This document shows positions 44,220-56,416 of a stretch of 64,000 nt of DNA, piece by piece. The stretch lies in contig JBAJFG010000287.1 in the NCBI GenBank assembly GCA_037903475.1, positions 434,001 through 498,000 on the forward strand. Reading direction: 5' to 3'. The notes beneath the pieces are model-generated. The model was not told where the DNA came from, searched no databases, and saw nothing but the letters and a program-made list of their open reading frames with translations. Source of the stretch: Ancylostoma caninum. Its lineage: Eukaryota; Nematoda; Chromadorea; Rhabditida; Ancylostomatidae. The translations under genes were made by a program, and so were the position numbers. Position 1 is the stretch's first letter; each line of letters begins with the position of its first letter.

Positions 44220-44965
44220 GTAGCGTCGAAACTTACGAACTCAGACAGCCTGTCCGAAGGACCACAGCAGAAGGAGTATTTAATGACATGGTTAAGAAGC
44301 GAGAGACGCAGAGCAGAGAAGATTCGGAAGGATCGCAGCGGAATGGATTTGTTTAAAAGGTGGTTCGGAAAAACCGCGGCAGGTATTCAAAAGAATCGCG
44401 GCAGTAAATCGGAAGAGTTGCAGGTCACCCTTCGGTTCTTCAGGTTTTCTCCGGCGGTCACTCCAGAAATTTGCCTGACAGAAACGAATACTGAGTTGAT
44501 TTTCACCACTTCAAAATCTCTGCCTTCGGGACTTTGAACTACACCTACCGAGAAGCTGACTCAGGGAGATGAGACCTTTCATCGATATTATATAAGGTGG
44601 TCCACGTTAAGTTTGATGATCCGTAGAAAGCATATACTCTCAGAGGATGCAGTGATTCCTTGAGTCAAAGAAAGCGCCAAGGACAACATGGGCACCAGCC
44701 CACTGTGCAAAGAAGACATTGCAGTGGTTTGAGCTCAGTACTCTCGGTTTCCGGTCGAAAGAGGCTTGGAAACAAAGTTTGCTCGATCTCAATCTTTTGA
44801 ACTTCGTTGTTTCGTCTATTTTGGAGTAAAAAGCTTGATCTTTTAGCAAAAGTCACTAGATTCGCTGAAAAGAGCTTTGATGAAGGCATGGAACGAAAGA
44901 GGTTACAGCGCGCATTCTCAAAAATTTGCGGAAGGCATAAGATGCTTGTACTGAAGCTAAAAGCT
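44220..44965 (+). pseudogene. Tc1/IS630-like transposase relic
   Basis: The C-terminal half is recognisable on the plus strand over two frames: APAHWAKKTLQWFELSTLGF near 44690-44750 (second-Asp QQD block mostly lost), LLDLNLLNFVVSSILESKAC near 44775-44845 (the SPDLNPLDF.VWSILE block, carrying the third catalytic position), and HLDSLKRALMKAWNE near 44855-44905, then AYDACTEAK near 44935. The upstream stretch 44230-44430 (RRTTAEGVFNDMVKKRETQS) may be the decayed helix-turn-helix and linker. Frameshifts and stops make it dead. It is a different lineage from the mariner relics. Confidence 0.7.
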
Positions 44966-45985
44966 ATCAATTGAATGTGATTTGTGCGATCTTACGAAGA
45001 ATTTTTTTATCTATTGAACAAAAGTCGAGATTCCTCATTTGAACGGATTGGTGCGAAGTTGTGGGAGGTTTTTGCGTCACCATTCATACGGATCACAATT
45101 TAAGTCCAAACTGGATCACGGAAGAAATGTAGGCTGCATATCAGGATAAGCTGCGTGAAAGGTGCCGACTCCATGTCGTGGTCAACCAGGAATTCGTATA
45201 GTAAATTGTTTTCATTGGCGTAAACTATGAATAGGTGAGTATTGGGCTGCGTTCATGGACGAGATTGCTCACCGTACCCAGTGCGAGCCATAGACGTACA
45301 TCTATAGGGTCAGAAATCATGTGGAGAAGGAGAAGCCTATCTTTCGCTCGCACCAGGAGTGAAAGAAGAGCAATTGGGCGAGGCGAGATGTTCTGAGCAG
45401 AGGAAGAAGTTCAGCGGAGTGAAATATTTACAAAGCACACGAGGCGCAGTATCCTCGACATCGCTCCTGAATTGCCTCCGCACATGATTTATTTAACTTC
45501 TCGCCTGCCGCTCTCCTTACCGTCTCGTGTTCATTGAATTCCCATTAATCCGTTGACGCAAGCAATGGGCCATTCAGTCGGTTTATGTGGTAGTGATTTC
45601 GGGTCGTCACCATGGAATCTGTTGTGCCTAATGTAGGCGCTCGTTATTGCCGTCTGAACTAATTTCTGGCAGTAAACTGATGGCAAAGCAAGGGACATCC
45701 GGGAGGATTTCTGAAATTCCATAGTGATGCCGTCACAAGACAGTTTTGACGACCAGCCGCCTCCGACACATAAACGAACGAATGATTTCTCGGAACTCAG
45801 AATGACAGTCAATAAATATTGACAATTCCGATGGCATCGGATGGCACAGGTAGGAGACCTAGAAAATCTACATGCAGCAGAAGTTTTTATAATAAATCCC
45901 TTGCTTCTAGGATGTGTCCTCCACAGCAGACCTTAGCACGGAAATTTGTACACGTAGTGCTAGCTGTTAGAGCCTTGTATGAAAA
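44966..45985. other. Intergenic, nothing recognised
   Basis: A 93-codon minus-strand frame (45531-45812) shows no domain. Confidence 0.4.
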
Positions 45986-45990
45986 CTTCG

Positions 45991-46330
45991 AGGCTGTTGC
46001 AAAATCAACTGCCGAAACGAAAAATAGAGTTCGAAATGTTAAAACTCCCCCATACACAAGGTCATTCTACAACATCTGATCCATTCTATTCAGCCCACTT
46101 TCTCAAACGATCTTGCAACGATTTCTCGTCTCTGCATCAATAACTGGGAGAAAGTTCTTGGGGCTTGGGGCCCGCATACATGCTGACACCATCGCTGAAA
46201 CGAGCGCCAACATATTTACCCTGAGTAACCTCAATAATGCACCTAGGTCTTGGAAGGCGACTGCAACGTGCTCAAGATCAGAGCTCGAATGCATACCTGA
46301 GATTACCCATTGCGGACGAGTTAACGTTTT
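45991..46330 (-). pseudogene. Mariner relic related to the 41.4-kb copy
   Basis: Minus-strand SSSDLEHVAVAFQDL (46235-46290) matches ADLEHAEIAFQWF of the 41.4-kb relic. The plus-strand AGGCTGTTGCAAAATCAACT at 45991 matches its terminal repeat. Only the C-terminal tail and 3' end survive. Confidence 0.6.
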
Positions 46331-46436
46331 CAAGTTTACCGCTCATGTGGTGGCCATCAACGTGCTCACCTATACATGACGATGTCTGAACCGAGTCGCT
46401 AATCATGGATAATCGTGCCCATGGATATGAGATATG

Positions 46437-46595
46437 CTTCCGATGATACTCCTACTCTATATAAAGATGTTCATCTCCAGTGCGATCTCTTCCTCACGTT
46501 AAGAGTGGAGATAGCAGGGCTAGTCTTGATGGAGTCAGTACTGCACAACGTCGAAAGTATGGTTCCGATTTTTGCCTCGCTAGGGTAAAACGATT
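46437..46595 (+). repeat. Inverted repeat flanking an exon-like frame, left arm
   Basis: Shares GATGATACTCCT, TTCATCTCCAGTGCGATCTC, TTTTGATGGAGTCAGTA-like and CGAAAGTATGGTT with the reverse complement of 47045-47190, at about 80% by eye. Similarity continues past the stop codon of any frame, so it is a nucleotide repeat rather than conserved coding. Confidence 0.75.
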
Positions 46596-46798
46596 TCTCC
46601 CTATGTTATTGTGCATAAAGAAGAGAGAAGCTCTCTAAAATGTCGCAGACAGTGAAGCTCAAATTGCCTAATCTCGAAAAGTTAAAAAGTAAATTGAACC
46701 ATATTGTAGTGTAATAAACTATGCTAGACACCAGAATGGTTGAGTATACTACTACTTTACTCTTACGCAAGCACGATAAATCTTTTCAATTTCAATAG

Positions 46799-47011
46799 AG
46801 TGGTGCAAATGGAATGTTTGCAGAGAATACTACTTCAAATATAATACTATGGGAAGAGTTCACTACAGAGCAAGGTGATAAATACAAGGCTTTCGTTGGC
46901 TACTGCTACCACTCAAATTTGAGTTGTGGTAAATCATCGGAATCGCCACAGTTCGGGCCGTTACGTATAAACTGCACTGAAGAGGACATGCAGCTTCTGA
47001 ATCCTATGTGA
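46799..47011 (+). CDS. Terminal-exon-like open frame, unknown product
   Basis: A typical acceptor (TTTTCAATTTCAATAG) ends at 46798 and is followed by 70 open codons to a TGA at 47009-47011: SGANGMFAENTTSNIILWEE, FTTEQGDKYKAFVGYCYHSN, LSCGKSSESPQFGPLRINCT, EEDMQLLNPM. Composition is protein-like, with three cysteines (YCYH, SCGK, NCT) and two N-glycosylation sequons (NTT, NCT), suggesting an extracellular or secreted protein. No family is recognised and no upstream exon was found within 300 bp. It sits in the loop of the inverted repeat 46437-47190, so it may also be a duplicated fragment. Confidence 0.4.
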   Translation, partial: SGANGMFAENTTSNIILWEEFTTEQGDKYKAFVGYCYHSNLSCGKSSESPQFGPLRINCTEEDMQLLNPM

Positions 47012-47044
47012 TTGCCTAATTAAGCTCAGTTCTCGAAGCAAAAC

Positions 47045-47190
47045 AAAAATCTAAACCATACTTTCGACAATGTGCACTACTGACTCCATCAAAACTAGTT
47101 TTGCTATCCTTACTCCTTACGAGGGATAGAGATCGCACTGGAGATGAATAACTTTTTGTAGAGCAGGAGTATCATCGGGAGCGACGCTGA
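47045..47190 (-). repeat. Inverted repeat flanking an exon-like frame, right arm
   Basis: Reverse-complement partner of 46437-46595. A 147-codon minus-strand frame (47117-47560) runs into this arm and ends APDDTPALQKVIHLQCDLYP. The other arm has SDDTPTLYKDVHLQCDLF, but the frames diverge afterwards. A gene remnant duplicated in both orientations is one explanation. Confidence 0.7.
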
Positions 47191-47564
47191 GCTTGAATTT
47201 GATCTGAAGCAACGAGTTAGAATGGTAGAAATTGCGGTAGAGAGTTAACGCAAGGCTGGTAGATATCAATGAATTCTGTGCTAACATGTATTTTTGATTA
47301 ATGAATGAGACTGTATTGAAAATAATGAAAGGAATCCTATTGTGGTCGTCACGCCATTTGTAAACATTTCCTTGTAGGTGGTTGTCAACAACGTTGACCC
47401 CAAATATCGACTTCATCGAACAAAAAAAAATCCTTCTGGAGAAATTCATTCGCAAAATGAAGTCGCATCTATGTACTTGCACCAGTACTACATGTGGTTC
47501 TGCAAAACATATAAAACCTAGAGTAGCCCGACTGCGATCCGAAAGAAGCTGTGGACACAAATAC

Positions 47565-49524
47565 GATTTGTTGCAATACTTATGTCCGCCACTGTGTGCA
47601 CATTCGAGCTTCCTACTATAGAGTAGCAGCCATTTTTCATTTATACGCAGTTCTTCAGAAAAAAAGTTAGTCCGCTGCAGAATGTCAGCTTTCGCTCTTC
47701 AAATTTGAAAAGCATAACTTCCCGATAATCATGTCGATTCATCTTTTTTTTCAGGACCACAAAAACAATAGAGAGTTAGTGTCGAGGCTGCCCTTGAAAG
47801 AGGAGAACAATGTTATGAGCATGTAATATGAGTTGGCTCAAAAGGGATAAACGCGCGGAGAAAAGTGTTTGCTTGTGCCTACCAGAAAAATAAAGAAAAA
47901 TACTAATATTTTAGCAGCAGACTGCTATAATATTATACTTGCACAACATTCTACATATTGCACTCTCCCCTGTGGAAATGAACTCAAAATGAGCAGGAGG
48001 ATTAATGAATTCACCATGCCGTGGCTTCAGAAACGTCCCCTACAAACCCCTAGCTCACCTCGGCTTATGTATTCAATCACGCGACAAACGTCAGGACAGC
48101 GAGCTGGGTTGGGACAGCCCTTGAAGAGGATAAACTTTAGAGAGGACAGGCGACAAAAACTGAGCCTAGAGCCAACTGGAGCAGAAGTGAAGCATTTCAC
48201 CCGACAAATCCAGATCAAGTCTGAAGCTGGCTACTTGAAGGAACTAGGTTTTGAGTTGGAAGGGACGCTGGGTAGTCAATTCGAAGAGTTCTATTTCAAA
48301 AGATTTTTTAAATTAAAAACAAGTTGGTTGAAGTGAATGAACTGAGATATTGAAGGAAGCTAGTTACAAGATGAAGCGTAGACAAATTGGAATCGAGACT
48401 AATGTTTCATGTTACATGTTTGGGTGCCATAACAACGAGCCAGAACCAATTTGATTTGACCCAATGCACGGATCGTTTTTCCAACCGTTAGGAAGAGGAG
48501 GTATAGCTATCGAAAGCACCTAATTCAGGTCCCATGTGCTTAACCGATTTCTCAGAACTGCTTGTAATTTGCATGGGCCAACGCTATAGGGCTACAAATA
48601 CCTCAGCGTACAAGGCCTTATGAAAACATGAAGATAAAACCTTGAATTCATCCCTACCAGTAACAAAAACTTCATTTCCGGGCCGTATTGAAGGAAGTTC
48701 TCAAGCTCGAAATATCTCAATCTGTCCATGAAACTATTTTTTCACTCATTATCGTTGTTACAGTTTCCTCTTTGAGTATTCTCTCCAATACTGAAAGTGT
48801 GTCATTGTCTCTCATGTCATTAGTTTCTCATGTAATGTTACCTTTTGTCATAAGTAGATCGACGGTGATCATAAAAGAAAAAGGCTCTGGTGCCAGCTTC
48901 AACAAGGACGGATCGTTGAGGTTTCTTTGTAGAACATTTTTGGTGCAAATAAGTAGATTAAAAAGCTTGTTCATCGGATGAAATTGCCATTAGAGAGATC
49001 GTGAGGGTAGATCTCGTTTCACATAATCTTTGTAGCGTTATATGAATGCCAAATTTGGTCATTTTGCCGCAACACGTATATTCTAATTTGTCACAACTTG
49101 GCAGCAGGTAAATCAGATGAACCTGATTTATGGAGAAATAACATCACGAGGAACATGCAGTTGTTTCCACGCTGCCCACAACTTCTACAACACTTCATAT
49201 TTCCCTTGTCTTGATCTTTTCAAAATTCTTTAAGGTTCCTATTTTTTTTTGTTTGGACAGTAAAGTAAATTTTTTACTCGATGATTTCGAATACAAAAGC
49301 TAAAGAAGGAAAAAGGCTTTACTGTTAGCTTCAATAAGGATGGATAAATGAAATATTGGAGTATGCACCGAAGAATGGACTAGGTAAGAAAGGGTGAAGG
49401 GTCGCGAGCAAGCCAGCATAGAAGAAATGGGAGCAAATTCATTACAACACATCTTAATCGAGATAAATAATAAAAATAAATAGTAAATTGAAGATGTATG
49501 AAATATATAACTATAATATAAATA
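47565..49524. other. Intergenic, nothing firm
   Basis: A 155-codon plus-strand frame (47869-48336) is the longest here. It reads partly like protein in its C-terminal half but shows no domain, start context or splice support. An AGCTTCAAYAAGGAYGGAT motif occurs at about 48896 and 49331. Confidence 0.4.
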
Positions 49525-49526
49525 TA

Positions 49527-51807
49527 GTCTGGCAACTAAGTTCTTGGGCTTGTTTAAACGACAATGTTTGCCAGATTCTTAAAAATTTGCCACCTAATGT
49601 TTTCAAGTAAATTATGAGCCAACATGTTAGGGATATGACTGGGATTGCACCAGTATATAAGGAGGCTGTTGGGGTGGTCGAACCATTTTTTTAGAGATGC
49701 GAACAATGTCTGCCACCAAATCGATCATCCGTGAACATTTGCTTCACGAGTACCAATTGGGGCACTCTGCAGCAGTCGGAATGAGAAACGCGTGTGCAGC
49801 GTTGGGCTAAGGTGTTCTTAAGAAGAGCACGGCAGAATTTTGGTACAAGAAGTTTCGATGAGGAAGTACAGAGGTGAAAGATGGCCAACGTGCAGGTAGG
49901 CCAGGGTCAATCAACAGGGTCCTCGTAGTCGAAGCCATTGAAAATACAGGGGTATCAAAAAGTTTCCGGCCTCCGCTTGCCTGTTCCATATTTCGGTACT
50001 GTTTTGAGAGCATCATGTAGAGTAAAGCCTTTCATGCTAATTTGCAAAGTTTCATGAGATTTCGTCAAACTTCTCAGAAATAAGAACGTTTTATTCAAGC
50101 CAAGGTATGGTGATCGCTCAAAAAATCTATATCAAGCGAGAAGGAACCGACGAATTTTTGTTTTGTAAACGAAATTTATTGAATAAAATCTAAATCCGCC
50201 CTTAAATTCTAAACGAAGAGGAAGTCCTCTAGCATTCCCAGATAAAATTTTGGAACTCAATGTTTTCAATGTAGTGACAGACGGTCAGAAACGGAGCGAC
50301 CTCTGATCTACGAGCAGAGACAAGACGAAGGCGGATTACTGCCGCTGTAGAAAAAATAATTGAGCATAGCAGACAGTCTTTATGAGCAGAAAGTGTGCAA
50401 GGATATAAGCTATTCAAAGTTTCATTTGGAAATTTTCTGGGCTACCATCTCACAATTTTAACTTTCGTATAACATTGAGTCTCTGAAACCTTTTCGGCGT
50501 TCAACAAGAAAATCCCAGTTGAATATTCAAAGAAGATTTTTGGGAGCTTTATAGAAAGCGAAAAGGACTTTTTGCAGTTTCTTGACTGCCGATAAGTAGC
50601 AAATTCACTGCCAAGATGTGAGGTCCCAATCGCGTAGTACTGGGTCAGGATGGGCAGATTTCTGAGAGCAGTGCCATCGAACACGGTAGCGGGGGTGAAA
50701 TCGTCTGGCCCAAAGTTTTTTGTGATAGAGAAAAGATCTTGTCACCTAACCACCTGTATGTAAATCCAGTTGAAGTGGATTATTATAACGCTACTTTGTT
50801 CCACCCCTTTCGGAGGCAAATCAAGAAAACTGACTGCAGAAATTCAACCACAGAATTCAGGCTATTCAATGAGTCATCCTTTTTCACAAAATTGCATTGC
50901 TTCATGACAATGCGAATGCATTTCGCTAATTCAGCCAGTTCACAGACGGGGTCTAGGGACTAGCTACTAGAATCCGTAAGAAATTCTGAAACGGCACTTC
51001 AGCGGAACAAAATAAATAACGAAAAATAGTCGACGTTCGGTGTTTAAATTCGGGTGATAAAAATTCCTATAAAATTGGGCAAGTCAAATAAAATGACAAG
51101 GTGAAGAGTGTTTTGGTCTTGCAGGGATGCATATTCATTTCCTTTAAAATTTCACTGCGGTAGCTAATCTGCAAGTGGTCCAGGCCAGAAACTTTTTGAT
51201 ACCCCAGTAGTCCAACGTTCAGCACCCGTATATTGGCCAGCAGCTTTCACTGTTCACATACCATAGTGGAAAAAATTTTGTGTGAAGCAGGGTTCAGAGT
51301 ACGCCAGGGGAAATGGGTTCCCCTTGATCTGGCCGCTCTCCAGAGGAAGAGAAGGTTTGAGTGTGCTCGAGATCTCTTAGATCGCCATAGAAAACAACCA
51401 TTTTTGGACGAGCGACGAAACGTGGATTGTCTTCGACAACCGCCGCATGAGCAAGCAATGGCTTCGTCCCCGCCAAAGGCCAATACCGGTGCCCAAACCG
51501 AGTCTGAGCGAGCAGAAGGTCATGTAATCTGTGTGGTGGGTGGTTGACGACACTGCTCGAAGCGACTATCACCTGTTTAGGTCGCTTCAACATTATTTGG
51601 CAGGAAAGCGGCCCACAGGAGGTCAAGGACCGTCTTACCAGATTCTTCGAGTCAAAGCCGGCGCAGTTCTACAGGAATGACCTGAAATATGGCGAAGAAT
51701 TGTGCGTTCAAAAGGAGACTACTTCGATTGATTCTCTTTTCTTTCTCTTTGTGAAATAAATTTTTCCGTGTTTGGTCTTGCCAACCCCCAGAACTTAGTT
51801 GCCAGGC
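49527..51807 (+). mobile_element. Mariner element, TA-bounded, split by a nested insertion
   Basis: Bounded by TA at 49525 and 51808, with terminal repeats GTCTGGCAACTAAGTTCTTG and its near-complement. The plus-strand transposase is readable in pieces: SATKSIIREHLLHEYQLGHS (HTH), EFWYKKFR, GQRAGRPGSIN, VEAIENT (49940), then after the insert FSTRILASSFHCSHTIVEKI, LCEAGFRVRQGKWVP and ARDLLDRHRKQPF. The first catalytic block is TSDETWIVFDNRRMSKQWL (about 51405-51465). A deletion joins WWVVD to TARSDYHLFRSLQHYLAGK (51545-51605), removing the HDN block with the second Asp. FFESKPAQFYRND follows. Dead as protein, but the ends are intact. Confidence 0.9.
49947..51207. mobile_element. 1.26-kb TA-flanked element nested in the mariner
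   Basis: Both ends are C(A/T)GGGGTATCAAAAAGTT in inverted orientation (about 25 bp including GTTTCYGGCC), flanked by TA (49945-49946 and 51208-51209). Removing it and one TA restores the mariner reading frame from VEAIENT to the FSTRILA block. The two minus-strand frames inside (50229-50417 and 50442-50684) do not resemble Tc1/mariner transposases. It is therefore a non-autonomous Tc1/mariner-type element of unusual length, or one carrying captured host sequence. It inserted after the mariner. Confidence 0.85.
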
Positions 51808-51809
51808 TA

Positions 51810-52640
51810 ATATAATGTAAATAATATAACATTATGTAACTTGAATAATTATAAGTGAGAAAATAACAAAACACACAATAACAACATGTAATTTATAATA
51901 TCTAGGCTACTATCAATAGGATGATCACCTAGCTTCAGAGAAGCAGTACTAAACATTTAGGCGCTATGTATGAACATTATTTGGTGTGGCACTTACATAT
52001 GATCTAATTCTGGAAATGTTATAGAATGGAAACATGTGGGAAAGAGGCTGGGAATGATACATTCTGGTTTTTCCACCTTCATCAAAATTCAAACTGACTG
52101 GCGTAAAATTGAAAATTGAGAAAAACAGTATTTTCATGGACATCTCAAAACGAATACGCTTGTTATGCAGAATGGAAATTTGCAGAATCTGTCTATGCGT
52201 TTGTGACGAGAGATAGGCAGAAAATACGCATATTTTGCCTGAAATTTCTTCTTTGTTACAAATCCTGTAATATTGGCTCGTTGTTATCATACAAAAATGC
52301 GTATTTCGTTATAATAGCCGATTAGTCTGTTTTATTCATAAGATTTATTTGAAACAGTTTGTGCAAATACTTACCAATTTTGAACTAAGTTTTTTATGCC
52401 TTTTCACTGAGATTGACTGGGAAGAAGCACACATTTTCCGGAGGCTCCGCAAATTTCTTATAGAGTTCCTGTTAGCGTCGTGTTTCTATAGTCGAACTGA
52501 TTATGCCATGCTCATCTTTGGTTGGACTAGAGCATTCAATAATTTATATTCAATCTTTTCTTGTAAAAGATTAAAAAATTCGTAGTACCACCACAGTTTG
52601 AAATATGCTAAAGTTCCGGATTTCTCCAGTTCGAGAATTA
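51810..52640. other. AT-rich intergenic stretch
   Basis: No recognised feature; minus-strand frame 51964-52290 has no domain. Confidence 0.4.
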
Positions 52641-52641
52641 C

Positions 52642-52787
52642 CCATCCGCAAGTTATAATTTTGAAATCGCAAAGGTGAGAATACGCAGCGTAATGATCTC
52701 TATGGATCAGCAGCATCTTTGCATCCCACGGGAAGACCTCATCTTTTGCTTTGCGAACGCTCAACCTCGCAAATGCCAGTGAAACAG
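52642..52787 (-). CDS. Internal-exon-like open stretch, unknown product
   Basis: Minus strand. Acceptor TATTCATTTTCAG is followed at 52787 by 2 bases plus 48 open codons: VSLAFARLSVRKAKDEVFPW, DAKMLLIHRDHYAAYSHLCD, FKIITCGW, ending at a GTAATT donor (52641). Composition is protein-like and both splice signals are of nematode type. It could belong to the same minus-strand gene as 53431-54223, but the phase does not join directly to 53431, so an exon between would be needed. No family recognised. Confidence 0.3.
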
Positions 52788-53430
52788 CTGAAAATGAATA
52801 TCAGAGACCATCAAGGAGGGGGAAGTGCATGATGCAACTTATGACGGTGAGTTAAGCACCAAACTCATTATTTGGACGGAGCAATTAAGATATCACGTGC
52901 CGATCTCACTATGTAGATTTCACATGATAGGGCATTTGAATCGTTCAAATTACTCGAATATTTGATTTGCTGATGCTGTGTGGTATTCAGCTGAGACGTT
53001 AAAACTGTCTTCTGAAAAGGCACATTAGCTGGGATATTGATGTACAAACGTGTTCAAAGTAACAACAAAACAACAAGTCACACAAATTCAAAATAATAAC
53101 GAAATGTGATAGTAGCAAAGTAAGGGACAAAATGAAACAGACGAAAAGGTATCAGATAAAAGAGGAGTTGCATCTATGCTTGTTGTGATAAAATGGTAGA
53201 GGCTAAAGCAAGCATGTGCGGAAGTAGAATCCCGTAAAACGAAAAAAGAAAACGGAGGGCTAAAAATGGGCGGAAAACGGAAAGCGTAAAACGGGAAACT
53301 CCGCACACCCCTGGCCTAAAGCCGAACTCCTGTTTTCCATCCAAAGAGAATACTCATCACATAGAAATATCTCAAAAAAATATTACTAGTCATGATGAAA
53401 TGTTAAAGGTTATGTTACAGAGATTCATAC

Positions 53431-53713
53431 CATTCGTGAGAAATGAATCAATGTTTTGAGTGAAAAGGAAGGTTCACAGAGCTTAGTAGCAGGAAGGTTA
53501 ATGGTGTAGAAGATTGATGAAACATCAAATTGGTAGAAATGAGCATAGAAAACGAGTCTTATCTCCGAAAAAGTAAGTGAATGCATCCAAAAACAGTGGA
53601 AAAGGTATACTGCTACAACTCGTCGTGTATGGAGGGGTAGCTTGTGTAACTTCTTATACGTGCCTGCTGTTGGCGGTTGAACTTTCGTGGAATTACTGGG
53701 ACTATCGTTGAGG
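53431..53713 (-). CDS. Exon-like open stretch (downstream of 54013-54223), unknown product
   Basis: Minus strand. Acceptor GATTTCTAG precedes 53713. The frame is open for 283 bp to a donor GTATGA (53430). It reads LNDSPSNSTKVQPPTAGTYK, KLHKLPLHTRRVVAVYLFHC, then a hydrophobic stretch and ...SFSLKTLIHFSRM. It starts with one base that completes the codon left open by the upstream exon (TG+C), so the phases agree. No domain recognised; the central VAVYLFHCFWM region could be membrane-associated. This two-exon agreement is the best host-gene signal in the window, but still modest. Confidence 0.35.
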
Positions 53714-54012
53714 CTAGAAATCATTTAAAAAATTCGGAGAGGAAAACTACCGTGGGTGTTGCCTTCAAAGGGAGTGTGAACATCATATTTGAAGACTGGC
53801 AGCTCTTGAACGTATGAGTCATCTTCTCATGCACATATGTGGCGGCAATTAGCTTTTCTTTCGCAGAATATTAAAGAAGCTGTAAGAGAGTAACGAAAAT
53901 AATCGAAAATGAAGATTCTGATGTCCACTAGATAATGCTGTAGTGATTTCCAGGACGGCTCATGATGTTCAACCCAATTTTTTACCCTGCAGCAGAACCA
54001 CTTCGTAAGTAC

Positions 54013-54223
54013 CACTTGAATATATCTTTACGACTGCTTCCTTGCTTATGCCTCCCAGGATTTAGCGACATAACAGCTGCTGCCGCAGAAGACCACTCTG
54101 GAGATAATTCGGAGTGCTGATGAGACAGAGAATTTTTATCGTCTAAGATATTAGTGAAACTATTGATGGTAAGATTTTTGACATCCTTGGCCTTCAAGCC
54201 AACGTTTAATGCATGGACTCTTC
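54013..54223 (-). CDS. Exon-like open stretch (upstream of 53431-53713), unknown product
   Basis: Minus strand. Preceded by TATTCGCTAG, open for 211 bp, ending ...DIFKW at a GTACTT donor (54012). It reads RVHALNVGLKAKDVKNLTIN, SFTNILDDKNSLSHQHSELS, PEWSSAAAAVMSLNPGRHKQ, GSSRKDIFK. It is hydrophilic and Ser/Asn-rich, without transposon motifs. The intron to the next exon would be 299 bp. The first exon and the start codon are not identified. No family recognised. Confidence 0.35.
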
Positions 54224-55222
54224 CTAGCGAATATGTAGATTGCAGTAAGCTCAATGAAATAAAGCTTCCAGGTACATAGTGTTCGTTTATTATAGTGCGA
54301 GAAGATTTTATACGAGGAGTGAAATACCAATGTTTTATTTAACAGTGTGGTCGTCCGGCTGACGCCGGACTCCCAGACTTCTCCTAACGCTCGCACGACT
54401 TTATCCCTTTTTCATCTCAATAGACTCACACCCATGCCACATTTTTGCTATAACGCATTACATATGCTTTCCATTGCCTTCTCTCATGTAAAACTGGACT
54501 TATCAAAAAAAATTTGCCGCGTTTCTCAGTACAATTTCATCTTTCGCTCAAGAAATAGCTATTTCTAACTACATAAAACCGATTCAACCTGGAATGACTA
54601 CAGGAAATGGTTGACCATTCTTCGTTTGTTCATTGTTTATTGCTTACGCTCTTTTATCACATCGGCACAGTGAATATCTAGCTTTACGTGCGAACAGTTC
54701 GGCAGATTTCTTTACACCTCCATCGAATAGCTTCGTCCAATCGCCAACGAGTTCTTTTGCGCAGCAGTTCAACCTCCCGCTCCTGATATTCTTGTGACGT
54801 TGATGGTGATGATGTGAAGAGGATCAGTCGATTTTGAATATACCAAAGCAATCAACTAATTCTCTTCACATTTTTGTTTGTTATAAGTGGTTAAATCAAA
54901 AGAGCAAGTTTGAACTATAAAAGAGGAGGGAGCGGTGTGTTCATAAATAAGCGAGAGGAAAAAAATGCGGGAGTGGATGTGAAATGGAGAGAATCACACG
55001 GATTGCATACTGCTGAGCTCCGACATTTAGTGCTTTGCGATCTATGTTAAGCGCTAGGGAACTGATCGAGCAAAGATGGATCCAACTCATGCCTTTTTCT
55101 CAGTAGTGAACAACGGTGCACCCCTCCTCCGTCGGTCGTCACAATTTCAGGCGTTGCACCAGTCTTGGACGCCGGCGCACCCTCCAAACCGTAGCAGATC
55201 CGTAGCTCTTCACTTTCCATCC
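54224..55222. other. Intergenic, nothing firm
   Basis: Hairpin GTCCGGCTGACGCCGGAC at 54352-54369. If the minus-strand gene at 53.4-54.2 kb is real, its 5' exons and promoter would lie here, but none is recognisable. Confidence 0.35.
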
Positions 55223-55226
55223 TTAA

Positions 55227-55633
55227 AGGCAGGGGTCCACCTCATTTTCATAGTTCAGCTAACAGCAGATTCTGCATCTACTCGGCACGATGGTTCCAAC
55301 GGTATTCATAAATTGTCTCAGAATGGTCTATAAACCCGTCTTCCAGGACGGGGTCGGCAACAGTTTGCCAACCGGAGTTGACATGTGAAGCCGTTGATCT
55401 TATCGATTGGACACGCCAAGACTCGTTGACCGACGCGGCAGCCGTGGCAGGCAGCCAGCACAGCTTGGAGCGATCCACCTCCGGGCTCCAAATTTTTATC
55501 CAGTCCGAGCCTTTCAAAAATGGGGATTTCGTCGCTTCTGTGCCTGTTGATGTACATCCCAGGGATCAACATGATGAGAAGGTCTAGGATATGTTGGTAA
55601 ATCCAACAGGCAGAAGAAGGTGGCCCTCTGCCT
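55227..55633 (+). mobile_element. TTAA-flanked MITE, copy 2 (both ends)
   Basis: TTAA at 55223-55226 and 55634-55637 flank inverted ends AGGCAGGGGTCCACCT and GGTGGCCCTCTGCCT. 407 bp. It shares most of its interior with 16090-16340. TTAA duplications are made by piggyBac- and Kolobok-type transposases; the terminal sequence does not decide between them. A plus-strand frame (55378-55587) is not considered coding. Confidence 0.75.
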
Positions 55634-55689
55634 TTAAGAGCTTCTCTTCATTTTTTGAACCTTAAAATACCCTTCCCTATCATCATGTT

Positions 55690-56416
<727 letters not shown>

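Noticed and set aside
47869..48336. 155-codon plus-strand frame with an AELGWD-like string resembling mariner
   Set aside because: Only a few residues match (near 48105) and the following SPDLAPSDYH block is absent; the rest has no family resemblance.
54118..54165. CTGATGAG ... GTGAAAC as a second hammerhead ribozyme
   Set aside because: The sequences flanking the two boxes do not pair into stems I or II, so this is a chance occurrence of the core words.
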